Source of the DNA: Akkermansiaceae bacterium
GTDB lineage: Bacteria > Verrucomicrobiota > Verrucomicrobiia > Verrucomicrobiales > DEV007
Reading direction: 5' to 3'
Assembly (NCBI GenBank): GCA_024233085.1
Contig: JACKQC010000002.1
Span: 310,001 to 374,000, forward strand
DNA length: 64,000 bases
The translations under genes were made by a program, and so were the position numbers. Positions 17,171 to 25,209 of this stretch are shown here, piece after piece. How positions within the stretch are numbered: position 1 is the first letter of the stretch; each line of letters starts with the position of its first letter. The notes beneath the pieces were generated by a model that was not told where the DNA came from, searched no databases, and saw only the letters and a program-made list of their open reading frames with translations.

Positions 17171-17378
17171 CGACTTCGCTGAGGTTCGCGGAGCCACGAG
17201 TCGTCGGGAATCGATGCTCCCCCCCCCTCTTCGGCGAATCGACTCACCGTCCCCGGCTGAAACGGGAAGGAAAAGAGGCGCCTCCCGATCAACGGCTCCG
17301 GCTGGGTGTGAACGAAAGTGGCGGTCATTTTGATACTCCCGACGGTTTGCTTGTAAATGGTTGGCGGGATCCGTAAAC

Positions 17379-17585
17379 GCCAACGGCGTTTTGGATGGAA
17401 GCCCGGGGTTGGGACAACCCCGGGAACAGAAGGTGATCGATTGCGAACCCTGAAAGGGTTGCGCGGGCGGTGGAAGACGCGGCCGTCGCGATTCCTCGGC
17501 CCCTTCAGGGTTGGCGGCGTGTGAGTCATCCGTTCCCGGAGTTGTTCCCTCCCCGGGCTTCCCCACGCAATGCCCTTGGCATTCT
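17379..17585. repeat. Pair of inverted ~80-bp repeats with internal hairpins
   Basis: The 570 bp between 17170 and 17741 has no gene I can support. It holds two imperfect copies of one ~80-bp element facing each other: 17379-17460 and the reverse complement of 17501-17585. Both contain a variant of GGAAGCCCGGGG, then a CAACCCCGGGAAC-like block, and end near AACCCTGAAAGGG. In the left copy CCCGGGGTTG (17402-17411) pairs perfectly with CAACCCCGGG (17415-17424). Confidence 0.65.
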
Positions 17586-17740
17586 CCCAAATTCAAATTC
17601 GGTTTGTTGACCGCCACATTCATTCACATCCGCTCTGACTTTTCCGACCTCGGATTCTGTCGGAAAAACCTCCGCCCGTTTTTCTCCCCAAAAAAGATGG
17701 ACACCGACGGCGGGATTCTGTTTTATCTGTCGGCGGATTC

Positions 17741-19222
17741 ATGAGCACCCGAAACCCATTTCTGATAGCCGGACTCATCCTGTTCGGGCTCGCCGCCGGA
17801 GCCCGGGGAGAAGAGACTGTCCGGGTCTGGACCGGCCAGGATGGGCGGGTCATCGTGGCGTCTTTGCGGCGGGCGGACTCGGAGTCCGTGACCCTGCGAC
17901 TGGTCGATGGCCGCGAAACGGTCGTGCCGCTCGGAAAACTCAGCGAGACCGACAGGGACTATCTCAAAGAACTGGACTCCAAACCGCGGCCGGCCTCGAT
18001 GCCGGACCGCTCGGCCATCGGTCCGAAAATTGCCGTCGGAGGCGGGCCCCGCACCTTCACGACGGCGCATTTCGTCTTCCAGTCCGAGTCCGACCTGACG
18101 AAGGGATTTGTCAGCGACGCGGCGCGGGTTTTCGAAAGCACCCTGAAGGCCGTCGAGGCGCTTCCGCTGGGAATCGTGCCGAAGCCTCCGGAGGGAGAGA
18201 CCCGATTTCAGGCCCGATTCATGGGGCGCGACACCTTCGAAAAGAAATACCGGGAGCGACAAAATGACGGGGGGGGCGTGGCGGGAAACCCGGCGCTGCG
18301 GGACATCGCCGGTATCTATATCCCCCGCCTCGGCGAGGTGTGGGTGCCCTTTTCCTCGATGGGCGTGACGGCGACGGCGAGTTTTGTCAACCTGCGCGGC
18401 AACAACGACATGGGCACGCTGATTCACGAGATCACCCACCAGACGATGCACGACCGGCTGCCCATGATGCCCCACTGGGTCCAGGAAGGCCTGGCGGAGT
18501 ACATGGAGGTGGTGCCCTACCGGAACGGGAGCTTCGAGTTTGGCCAGGCCGCGGACGGCCTCCGGCAACACCTCCGGCGGAGTCAAAGCCTCCGCGAAGA
18601 CCAGCCGGTGCCAATGCCCCGGCCCTCGGCCATCATCGAGGAAGGCGACGCGACCTGGCGCGGCGGCCGGGACGACTACCTGAAGTCCCTGATGCTCGTG
18701 TATTTCTACATGCATCTGGATCGCCCCGACCAGCCCGGCGCGCCCCTGGCGGACTACCTCAAGCTCCTCGATGACAGCCGGCGGGAAACGGTGCGGTCGA
18801 TCGCGGACCACAACGCGGCGGTGCGGACCTACGAAACCCAGCGGCTGGCCTACAACCGGGCCGTCATGGCCCACAACCAGGCGGTGAGGCAATTCCGGGC
18901 CGACGCGGCGAGATACAACCAACTCGTCGAGCGTCACAACGCACAGGCACGCGACCGCGTTCCCGTCTCGCGGCGCGTCGCGGTGGGCGAAAAACCGGCG
19001 CCGCCCGTGCCGCCGGAAAAACCCGGGATACCGGACATTCTGAAGGAGAAATCCAGCCTGGGGGAAACGGTGGACATTCTGGGAACCTCCCAAACCATGG
19101 CCAAACCTTCGCTGTATCGGGGTCGTGACGGCGCGGCGCTGGACGCGGCGGTGCGGGCCGCCTACGCCGGCATGGGCATCCCGGTGACGTTCCGCGAGGC
19201 GGGCGCGAAACCGGATCGTTGA
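17741..19222 (+). CDS. Secreted SHD1-domain putative zinc metallopeptidase
   Basis: 493 residues with an N-terminal signal peptide (NPFLIAGLILFGLAAGARG). Residues ~27-75 are an SHD1 (SLA1 homology) domain: RVWTGQDGRVIVASLRRADS then RETVVPLGKLSETDRDYL, a module common in Planctomycete/Verrucomicrobial exported proteins. The middle contains a gluzincin motif HEITH at ~229-233 with a likely third ligand in EGLAEYMEV, so metallopeptidase activity is plausible. Residues ~355-410 form a helix with repeated Asn/Ala/Arg (DHNAAVRTYETQRLAYNRAV), probably a coiled coil. No neighbour suggests a substrate. ATG 17741 is the only start consistent with the signal peptide. Confidence 0.75.
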   Translation: MSTRNPFLIAGLILFGLAAGARGEETVRVWTGQDGRVIVASLRRADSESVTLRLVDGRETVVPLGKLSETDRDYLKELDSKPRPASMPDRSAIGPKIAVGGGPRTFTTAHFVFQSESDLTKGFVSDAARVFESTLKAVEALPLGIVPKPPEGETRFQARFMGRDTFEKKYRERQNDGGGVAGNPALRDIAGIYIPRLGEVWVPFSSMGVTATASFVNLRGNNDMGTLIHEITHQTMHDRLPMMPHWVQEGLAEYMEVVPYRNGSFEFGQAADGLRQHLRRSQSLREDQPVPMPRPSAIIEEGDATWRGGRDDYLKSLMLVYFYMHLDRPDQPGAPLADYLKLLDDSRRETVRSIADHNAAVRTYETQRLAYNRAVMAHNQAVRQFRADAARYNQLVERHNAQARDRVPVSRRVAVGEKPAPPVPPEKPGIPDILKEKSSLGETVDILGTSQTMAKPSLYRGRDGAALDAAVRAAYAGMGIPVTFREAGAKPDR

Positions 19223-19319
19223 GATGGGTGGACACCGCCGTTTTGGGGTGGTTTCGCTTGGCTAAGGTGGGTGGAGTCCGCGAAACGCGTTTTCCTGGGA
19301 AGCTGACGCCGAGGTCGGT

Positions 19320-19655
19320 GTCGCCTCCGGCGTCCTTCATGTCTCCAGTGCCATCCTCGATGTCGGGAACGTCGCCATTCACGTGTCGGACGCCGCCCCC
19401 CATGGAGAATGCCTCGCCACCGATGTTGCGGACGTCGCCGCCGATGTTGCGGACGTCACCACCGACGTTGCGGACGTCACCGCCGATGTTGCGGACGTCG
19501 CCGCCGATGTTGCGGACGTCGCCACCGACGTTGCGGACGTCACCACCGACGTTGCGGACGTCACCACCGATGTTGCGGACGTCACCACCGATGTTGCGGA
19601 CGTCGTTTCCCATGTCGGAAACGTCGTTTCCGACATGGGATTTCCCGATTCCGAC
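19320..19655. repeat. 21-bp tandem repeat array with GACGTC palindromic cores (~16 units)
   Basis: Nine near-identical 21-bp units start at 19425, 19446 and so on to 19593, each beginning GTTGCGGACGTC and followed by CACC/CGCC-type variation. Degenerate units keep the same period on both sides, back to ~19320 and on to ~19655. One flank unit (19614-19634) is itself almost perfectly palindromic (GTCGGAAACG, T, CGTTTCCGAC). As with the 9.4-kb array, frames on both strands remain open and spell heptapeptides (DVADVTT, or DVRNIGG on the minus strand), with no supporting start or flanking domain. Confidence 0.88.
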
Positions 19656-19879
19656 ATCATATTCGCGAAAACCAAGACTGCCGGAATTGGGTCCAAAAAG
19701 GGGAAATCGATTGAAAAACAAGGCTTTGCGTCAGAATTGGCGTCCTCTGCCGCCATTGGAGGCGGATTTCCGATTCAACCCTGTTCGATCCCCGACCTGA
19801 CCCCATTTGCGTAAACTTAACAAACTCGAAGGTCCCAAAGGCCCGATCAGGGCGGGCGATAGTGCGAGGGGCGCCAGCC

Positions 19880-20063
19880 GGGTGGGGCGAGGCGTCCCTG
19901 CCGAGCCGTCGTAATGCCAAATCGCGTCGAACTTTCTTCGGCCATTCGACGAAGCCTCGGCTTTCCCCCGTTTCTCCTTCGCGGTTGGTTTTGCGGGCGG
20001 GATCGATCGGGTCAAGCGCAGCGGTGCCTCGCAACGGCTCGGCAGGGACGCCTCGCCCCACCC
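19880..20063. repeat. Perfect 30-bp inverted repeat, 184 bp end to end
   Basis: The left arm (19880-19909) starts GGGTGGGGCGAGGCGTCCCT and the right arm (20034-20063) is its exact reverse complement. The 124 bp between them contain no gene I can support. A partial third copy of the right side lies at 9893-9960. The structure resembles a small non-autonomous (MITE-like) element, but no target-site duplication was identified. Confidence 0.75.
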
Positions 20064-20131
20064 ATCCATCGCCACGGTATCGCGGCTCCGTGACTTTGAC
20101 ACATCCTCCTGTGGTAAGTTTACGCCTATAG

Positions 20132-20170
20132 ACCTGACCCTGTCGGATTTCGAACTCAACAGGGTCAAAT
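20132..20170. repeat. Interspersed palindrome, divergent copy
   Basis: TGACCCTGT pairs with ACAGGGTCA around a loop of about 15 nt. It is related to the AACAGGGTT / AACCCTGT family but both arms are altered. The remainder of 20171-20500 shows no gene I can support. Confidence 0.5.
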
Positions 20171-20501
20171 GGCCCGGATTTCGCGCTTGCGGCACAAATC
20201 AGTGCTTCTTTGAACACTTTCCGCTTGCCGCGGCCGGTCAATTGTTTTGGGTGTTCCCGAACCCCACGCGGGCAAGTGAGCCCCTCCGGTTCCGCCATCC
20301 GGCAAACCCTTGTCCTTCCCGATCTCAACGACTGCCAGCCCGTTTTTTTTCTTCCCAACGCGCCTTCTTCCGGGAAAAATGCCCAAGGAAGTGCGGCCGC
20401 CGAAAGCTGTACTTCCGCGAGGGATTTGCCCCTCAAAACCACCGGAGAGAATTGTTTGGCAAAATCACCGGTTGGGTAATTATACTGTTCGGCCAAAAAT
20501 C

Positions 20502-21155
20502 ATGACTAATAACGAACTCTTGACACTGGTATTCAGTGGAACTGCTACAGGGCTATCTGCGATTGCAATAGTCACAGCAGCTCTAGCGTCCAAATATCAG
20601 AACAAGCATGCCCAGAAACTAGCGACTACCCATCATGCTGCTGAAGAAGCAGTTGCTGCTGATCTAGCTATGTTGGCGGCTACGATGCGAAATATCATGC
20701 AGAAAGTGTTATTCACGCTTTCGATGAATTATAAGAACCTCAAATTTGATAGTGAGTTGGCCCGCATTCAAGCGTTCTCGACATCCACAACTGCCTTCGG
20801 CTTCTATTCTTACATCGGAGAAGTTAGCGGAGCTGCACAAGCCGCAGGCAAAAGGGCTGAGGAATGGAGGCTTTTCTTTACATATCTTGTCGACTTGGAG
20901 GAGGATCTCGCGCTAGCCCCGCCAGCTAGTCGTGCGATGACCAGAGCAGCCGACATTGAGAGACTGTTATGCACAATTGGCGAATCAGAACTCAAGAAGA
21001 TTGAAAACTACGTTGCCGTTCTAGCAAATGGCATGCCAAGATTTTCTGAGAGCAGCAAAGGGAATGTCATATTCGACGTGCTCCTTGAACAGTCTGCCAA
21101 AGACCGCGACAAGGCCGAACAAGACGCGACTGGACAACCCGCTTCCCCGCCGTGA
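20502..21155 (+). CDS. Hypothetical membrane-anchored protein in a lower-GC block
   Basis: 217 residues from ATG 20502. The N-terminus is a single transmembrane helix (LLTLVFSGTATGLSAIAIVTAAL), followed by a long helical soluble part (KYQNKHAQKLATTHHAAEEA, LAMLAATMRNIMQKVLFTL). No enzyme motif or family is recognised. Base composition is visibly lower in GC than the flanking chromosome, with A/T-ending codons, suggesting recent acquisition. The gene is immediately followed by an attC-like hairpin (21181-21240), so it may be the first cassette of an array. A valid attC core sequence, GTTGGGT, lies 25 bp before the start (20471-20477). A membrane-tethered helical protein is all that can be claimed. 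Confidence 0.65.
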   Translation: MTNNELLTLVFSGTATGLSAIAIVTAALASKYQNKHAQKLATTHHAAEEAVAADLAMLAATMRNIMQKVLFTLSMNYKNLKFDSELARIQAFSTSTTAFGFYSYIGEVSGAAQAAGKRAEEWRLFFTYLVDLEEDLALAPPASRAMTRAADIERLLCTIGESELKKIENYVAVLANGMPRFSESSKGNVIFDVLLEQSAKDRDKAEQDATGQPASPP

Positions 21156-21180
21156 GTTGAAATGACCCCTTTACTCGAAC

Positions 21181-21240
21181 ACTTAACCCTGTTGCGAGGC
21201 GGCGCTCCCGGTAGCGGGGGCCAGCGCTCGGGCGTTCGCC
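21181..21240 (+). other. Candidate attC recombination site 1
   Basis: The interval begins with ACTTAAC, an exact match to the attC inverse core RYYYAAC, and ends with GTTCGCC, which keeps the GTT of the core site but not RRRY. Between them are GC-rich partially pairing arms (GGCGCT / AGCGCT). The right core GTTCGCC is the exact complement of GGCGAAC at 21792-21798, as expected of the two ends of one cassette. The fold is the weakest of the four sites. Confidence 0.4.
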
Positions 21241-21257
21241 ACAAATCAAACACTCCA

Positions 21258-21773
21258 GTGCGGAAGCTATTCACATGGAAGAAGGTCATCGTCGCATTGG
21301 TGGCTGCATTGGCTACCCTTTCCTATGTGATCACTCGCGGGAACGTCCTGTGGAGAGTTCATCAGCACTATCCGCAAGCGCAGGTTGAGCTTCGTTCAGA
21401 AGGCACACCGGAGTCGAGTCTTGATGGCTTTCTTCTCAGATCATTCGGATTTCGCTACCTCAGTCCGTTTGAGCCTGTGAGCATCACGATCACGGGAGCC
21501 TCGGAGCCTGTCGATTTTGACCACTTCAGGGGCATGATAATCACTTACCTGACCGTTCGAAACTCAATCATCGACGACCTGCGTCCATTACTGACCGAGT
21601 ATCGGCCCGAGGTGTCTATATTCCACTGCGACCTTACCAAGTTACCTGAGGAGCAGCGGGCGTTTCTTCATTTTCAGCCAGACTTTGAGCGCTACAGCGT
21701 TTACACGCCAGACGATCAGACCCCACGATATCCTGGTGGTGTAGGTCTGCATAGCCAGAGCTTCTACCCTTGA
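21258..21773 (+). CDS. Hypothetical single-pass membrane protein, possible cassette gene
   Basis: 171 residues from GTG 21258; the frame is open back to an ATG at 21162, but that would translate through the candidate attC site. The N-terminus has a basic stretch and one transmembrane helix (KLFTWKKVIVALVAALATLSYVI); the remainder is a ~140-residue soluble domain (VELRSEGTPESSLDGFLLRS, PVSITITGASEPVDFDHFRG) that I do not recognise. Composition is moderately lower in GC than the chromosome. The gene lies between two candidate attC sites in the same orientation as its neighbours, the layout of an integron cassette. The start codon is uncertain. Confidence 0.55.
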   Translation: MRKLFTWKKVIVALVAALATLSYVITRGNVLWRVHQHYPQAQVELRSEGTPESSLDGFLLRSFGFRYLSPFEPVSITITGASEPVDFDHFRGMIITYLTVRNSIIDDLRPLLTEYRPEVSIFHCDLTKLPEEQRAFLHFQPDFERYSVYTPDDQTPRYPGGVGLHSQSFYP

Positions 21774-21791
21774 CCACGGCATGAAGAGAAC

Positions 21792-21845
21792 GGCGAACCC
21801 CCAAGATAGCAGGTGAGCTTGCCTCACTGCTATCCGTTGTTGGAC
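21792..21845 (+). other. Candidate attC recombination site 2
   Basis: GGCGAAC (21792) lies 18 bp after the stop of the preceding gene. GATAGCAG and TGAG pair with CTCA and CTGCTATC (21805-21834), a 12-bp stem with one unpaired G, which resembles the extrahelical base that sets attC strand choice. The site ends with GTTGGAC (21839-21845), an exact GTTRRRY core. GGCGAAC itself departs from RYYYAAC at two positions but is complementary to the GTTCGCC that opens this cassette. Confidence 0.5.
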
Positions 21846-22163
21846 GAGCCCGCCGGTGGAGTCAGGGGCGCGGGGACGGCGGCTCTTGCGGATTCGATTT
21901 TCCGTTGATCCTCAGCGCGTTGGCGTGGGGATCGGGTTTCAAGCCGCCTTTTGAGGGGCTCCGCGGGGGCCATGAGCTTGGCGCCGGCGGCGCGAAGCTC
22001 ATGCTTCGAAGGCCGGGCCGAGGGTTGGGGCGCGAGAGGCGGGTCTTCAGCCCGGATCGCGGTGTTTGTGCCCGGAAAACCGCGACAGAGGCGCGCGAAG
22101 AGACGCGACCGGCGCGGAGACGGCCTTTTGGGGAGGTGTCAGGGGGAGGCGGAGGGTCGTGGC

Positions 22164-23258
22164 TCATCTTCGGGGCGGAGGGCCGCGCGGTTCGATCGTG
22201 GCGAGGAGTTTCATCTCCGCGCCGCAGCGCGCGCAGCGGGGAATGGGGTGAAGGATGACGGCGGGCGCCGGTTCGTCGAGTTGGCCGCAAACCAGAGCCC
22301 GGACGCGGAGGCGGACTTTGCGGGCCGCGCCGCTCATCCAGCCATGGTGGCGCACGCGCACAAAACCCTTGGGCAGGACGTGGAGGCACCAGCGCCTCAA
22401 AAACGCCTCGGGGGTCAGGAGGACGACAAACGGGCGGTTGGTGCCGCTCTGGTGGCATTGGAGACGAAGGCGGCCCTGTCCGTCGTAGCCGAGGAGGCGA
22501 CCAGGGCCGAGGGCGGACTTGAAGACGTAGCGGGCCAGGTAGCGCAGGGCCGGTTTGCCCGAGCCGGTGTGGCGCGCGTCGGCGACCCATTTGAGCCGGA
22601 AGACGTCGGGATGATCGCGCACCAAAGCGGCGTGGATCTCGGGATGGCTGTTTTTGAGGGCGATTTCGAGGCGGTTGCGGAAGCGCGCGGCCAGCGGCGC
22701 GCCGTGAACCAGGAAATCGGGCTTGTCGGGATAACGCTCGCGGCCGTCGGGCGCGAGGACCACCCCCGGGACGACGATATGGACGTGGGGATGGTGCTGG
22801 AGTTGGCGGCCCCAGGTGTGCAACACCGTGGTGAACCCCGGGGTGCCGCCGAGTTTGGATCGGCAGAGGTCTTTGAGCGCTCCGGCGGCCTCGCGCAACA
22901 GCAGGTCGTAGAGGATGGCGGGGTGGGCCTTGCAGACGCCGCGCAGGGCGTCGGGCACGGTGAGGGTGACCAGGAAGTAGGGCACGCCGGGGAGGAGGCG
23001 GGCCTCCTGGGTGGCGGCCCACTGTTGCTGATCGATGGCGCCGCATTGGGGACAGGACCGGTGGTTGCAACTGTGGTAGGAAAAGTGCCGGGCGTGCGCG
23101 TGGCAGGCGCATTGCCAGAGCCGCCCGCCGAGGGCGGGGGTGCGGCAGGACAGCACGGCCCGCGCCGCCCGGTAATGGGCGGCGGCGAGCCGCGGAGCGT
23201 GGGCGCGCGCGAAGCGCGGCCAATGCTCGCGCAAGACCTCGGCGAGAGCCAGGGGCAT
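22164..23258 (-). CDS. IS91-family (Y2, HUH) rolling-circle transposase
   Basis: 364 residues, a usual size. An N-terminal zinc-binding region has paired cysteines and histidines (CACHAHARHFSYHSCNHRSC, then CPQCG at ~69-73). The HUH metal motif is HPHVH at 156-160, and the catalytic tyrosines are in RYLARYV (Tyr240 and Tyr244). A second zinc knuckle, CARCGAEM, lies near the C-terminus. All motifs of an active transposase seem intact. These enzymes nick one DNA strand and move the element by rolling-circle transposition, sometimes carrying flanking DNA. It is downstream of the recombinase gene on the same strand and next to candidate cassettes, a context also known for ISCR relatives beside integrons. 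Confidence 0.92.
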   Translation of the reverse strand: MPLALAEVLREHWPRFARAHAPRLAAAHYRAARAVLSCRTPALGGRLWQCACHAHARHFSYHSCNHRSCPQCGAIDQQQWAATQEARLLPGVPYFLVTLTVPDALRGVCKAHPAILYDLLLREAAGALKDLCRSKLGGTPGFTTVLHTWGRQLQHHPHVHIVVPGVVLAPDGRERYPDKPDFLVHGAPLAARFRNRLEIALKNSHPEIHAALVRDHPDVFRLKWVADARHTGSGKPALRYLARYVFKSALGPGRLLGYDGQGRLRLQCHQSGTNRPFVVLLTPEAFLRRWCLHVLPKGFVRVRHHGWMSGAARKVRLRVRALVCGQLDEPAPAVILHPIPRCARCGAEMKLLATIEPRGPPPRR

Positions 23259-23280
23259 GGCGGGCTGGGAGCCGGGCGGA

Positions 23281-24102
23281 TCAGAGACCCGGGAAGTGCG
23301 CGAGGACCTCGCGCGCCTTGCTTTCGCTGGCTTCGGTCAGGTGAAGGTAAACCAGGGTGGGCTTGAGCGAGGCGTGCCCGAGGTACTGGCCGACCAGGCG
23401 GATGGAGACTCCGGCGTCGAGAAGGTGCGTGGCGAAGCAATGGCGCAGGGTGTGGCAGGTGACCGGGCGATGCCCGGTCCGCCGATCCCAGCCCAGGGAA
23501 AGGACGGTGGCGCGCATCGCGGCCTGCACCGAGGAATCGCTCATCGGTTTGGAGGAGCGCCGCAAGGCATCGGGCAGGGTGGCACCGGCGCTCTTCCAGC
23601 CGCGCCCCGGCGAGGGGAAGAGCCAATCGGGATTGCGGTGGCGCTTCCAGAAGGCGCGCAGCCGCTCGACGAGTTCCGCGGAAACGGGAATCTCGCGATC
23701 CCTGCCGCCCTTGGCCCCGACGATGCGGATGACGCCGCGCGAGGCGTCGATGTGGCCGGGCTTGAGATGGATGGCCTCGCCGAGGCGCAGGCCGCAGTGA
23801 TACATCAGGGTGAAGACGGCGCGGAAACGTCCTTCCCTGACCGCGCCGAGAAAGCGGGCGACCTCCTCGCGGCTCAGGACGTTGGGGAGTTGCTCGTCGC
23901 GTCGTATCTTGATCCGGCTCCAGCCCCTCCACTTCCGGCCGAGGTGGTCGCGGTAGAAGGCGCGCAGGGCGCAGACGGCCTGGTTGACGGTGGAGTCCTT
24001 GAGTCGGCGCTTCTGGCGCAGGGAGATGAGGAAATCGAGGACCTCGTTCTCGCGGAGTGTGGTGGGATCGCGGTGCGGGAAGGCCTCGTGGAGCTGGCGC
24101 AC
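23281..24102 (-). CDS. Tyrosine recombinase (XerC/D-like integrase) of the IS91-type unit
   Basis: 273 residues from GTG 24102. The core-binding (SAM-like) domain occupies the first ~80 residues and the catalytic domain the rest: first Arg in GLRLGEAIHL, the HTLRHCFATHLL box with His and Arg, the second His in LGHAS, and the nucleophile Tyr in TLVYLHL. The frame stays open upstream of the GTG and encodes more of the expected N-terminal domain (RHVDLGRLAPRSRASYLCWV), but without an ATG. An ATG at 24271 followed by eight A's is one base out of frame, so the true start may use slippage or the gene may be damaged. The added domain that marks integron integrases is not seen. Confidence 0.88.
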   Translation of the reverse strand: MRQLHEAFPHRDPTTLRENEVLDFLISLRQKRRLKDSTVNQAVCALRAFYRDHLGRKWRGWSRIKIRRDEQLPNVLSREEVARFLGAVREGRFRAVFTLMYHCGLRLGEAIHLKPGHIDASRGVIRIVGAKGGRDREIPVSAELVERLRAFWKRHRNPDWLFPSPGRGWKSAGATLPDALRRSSKPMSDSSVQAAMRATVLSLGWDRRTGHRPVTCHTLRHCFATHLLDAGVSIRLVGQYLGHASLKPTLVYLHLTEASESKAREVLAHFPGL

Positions 24103-24347
24103 CCAGCAGAGGTAGGAAGCCCGGGATCGTGGCGCGAGGCGACCGAGATCGACATGGCGCTGAAAGTCGCGCCACCACTTGGCCGAGGCAAGATCCGCGG
24201 GGGACTCAGCGGACTGGCGGCGGCGTTTGGATGGGCGGGCGGACTGGGAGGGTGGTGGTGTTTTTTTTCATAAGCGCCCCAAGAAAAGATCGTCACCGAA
24301 GCGTGGCAAGGGTAGCATCAGGAGAGTCGGCGCCGCGAAGCGGCTCC

Positions 24348-24443
24348 GTTCAACAAGCCAGTGGTGGCAACGGCGGACAACGCCGCTAGTTCGCTACGCT
24401 CTGGACGTTTTTTCTCCGCCGTGCCACACTTCAAACGTTGTGT
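24348..24443 (+). other. Candidate attC recombination site 3
   Basis: GTTCAAC (24348-24354) matches RYYYAAC exactly. TGGCA and CGGCGGA (24365-24377) pair with TCCGCCG and TGCCA (24415-24426), a 12-bp stem with one unpaired A. The site closes with GTTGTGT (24437-24443), which keeps GTT but not RRRY and is the exact complement of ACACAAC after the next gene. The 96-nt length is within the known attC range. GTTCAAC is one base from the complement of the GTTGGAC that ends site 2. Confidence 0.5.
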
Positions 24444-24450
24444 GAGGAAA

Positions 24451-25143
24451 ATGAAGAGCATCCTCAGATGGATAAGCCGACGACCGAAGCTGTCGCTCCT
24501 TCTCGCGGCAATCGCTTGGCTTCTCATTACTCCGATCATCATCGTTACCAGGACCTACTTTATCGTCCATAGTGGTGATTCACCGAGCGCATACCCTCTC
24601 GCCGCGCCGGAGGTTGAGGAGCAAACCGAAGGGTTCACCTGTGGAGTTCACGCATTGCACACGCTTTATCGAGCATATGGTCTCGATCCTTCCGAGGAAC
24701 GGGTTCGCTGGAGACTCGGTGTCGACACCAAGGCTGTCTGCTGGCTGGGTGACAGCACGGGAGCATTGCATCCTGACCTCTTCATGGTGCTTGGGCAAGA
24801 TCACTTTGCCGTAGAGGAGCTTGACCCCATTCGCGCTGAATCCTGGGACCAAATTCTTGACCACCTTGCAGAACGGCATCTTGCTGTATTTCTAATCAAG
24901 AGAAGAGAGAACGGCAACTTACACTGGGTTACTGTTGGGGCGGGATCTCAGAAAGAGATACAGGTTTACGACTCGCTCCATCCCGAACCGTATCTGGAAG
25001 GAGAGGACTTCCTCAGGGAGCACGTAATTTCTGCACTGCTGGTTCAGCCAGAACTCGACAGGAAGAGGGGCTTGACTGCCTCCTTCAGGGATCATTGGGA
25101 TGGCTTTCAGGAGCTGAGGGCGGCAAGCGCGAGAATCAAATAG
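24451..25143 (+). CDS. Membrane-anchored C39-like cysteine peptidase, possible cassette gene
   Basis: 230 residues from ATG 24451, preceded by a TGAGGAAA ribosome-binding-like sequence; the frame is open further upstream into the attC-like site. A transmembrane helix spans ~14-36 (LSLLLAAIAWLLITPIIIV). The soluble domain looks papain-like, of the C39/bacteriocin-processing type: Cys64 in EGFTCGVHALHTLY, His158 in GNLHWVTVGAG, and Asp174 in VYDSL, in the order expected for a Cys-His-Asp site. No ABC transporter domain is attached, and no small double-glycine substrate gene was seen nearby. GC is lower than the chromosome. It is the sole gene between candidate attC sites 3 and 4. Substrate unknown. 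Confidence 0.65.
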   Translation: MKSILRWISRRPKLSLLLAAIAWLLITPIIIVTRTYFIVHSGDSPSAYPLAAPEVEEQTEGFTCGVHALHTLYRAYGLDPSEERVRWRLGVDTKAVCWLGDSTGALHPDLFMVLGQDHFAVEELDPIRAESWDQILDHLAERHLAVFLIKRRENGNLHWVTVGAGSQKEIQVYDSLHPEPYLEGEDFLREHVISALLVQPELDRKRGLTASFRDHWDGFQELRAASARIK

Positions 25144-25145
25144 AC

Positions 25146-25209
25146 ACACAACAAGGCATGGAAGGACAAGCGGGGATATCGCCGTCCTTTGATCGCGAGG
25201 AAGTTCAGG
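25146..25209 (+). other. Candidate attC recombination site 4
   Basis: ACACAAC begins 3 bp after the stop of the C39-like gene and is the exact complement of the GTTGTGT that opens that cassette. AAGGAC (25162-25167) and GTCCTT (25184-25189) form the outer stem of a hairpin with GCG/CGC inside. The right core is uncertain: GTTCAGG (25203-25209) keeps only GTT, while a strict GTTGAGC lies at 25284-25290. Confidence 0.4.

Larger units (their letters stand above)
21850..24290 (-). mobile_element. IS91-type unit: HUH transposase plus tyrosine recombinase
   Basis: Two minus-strand genes, a Y2 HUH transposase and a phage-integrase-type recombinase, lie 22 bp apart, the arrangement of IS91-like elements that carry an accessory recombinase. 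The unit separates candidate attC sites 2 and 3. The ~310 bp from 21850 to the transposase stop hold no gene I can support and should include one terminus. IS91 elements lack terminal inverted repeats and move by rolling circle, so the ends given are approximate. Confidence 0.7.

Noticed and set aside
18864..19721. Minus-strand protein with DVRNIGG repeats
   Set aside because: Same reasoning as for the first array; its C-terminal half is antisense to the well-supported SHD1-zincin gene.
19657..20496. 279-residue minus-strand frame
   Set aside because: It crosses the inverted repeat, the divergent palindrome and part of the 21-bp array; residue composition is that of translated repeats.
23281..24102. 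Integron integrase for the candidate attC sites
   Set aside because: The tyrosine recombinase lacks the extra helix region that defines IntI and is paired with an IS91 transposase on the same strand.
22415..24178. 587-residue minus-strand frame over the IS91-type unit
   Set aside because: A shadow frame of the transposase and recombinase, rich in Pro, Ser and Arg, with no motif.
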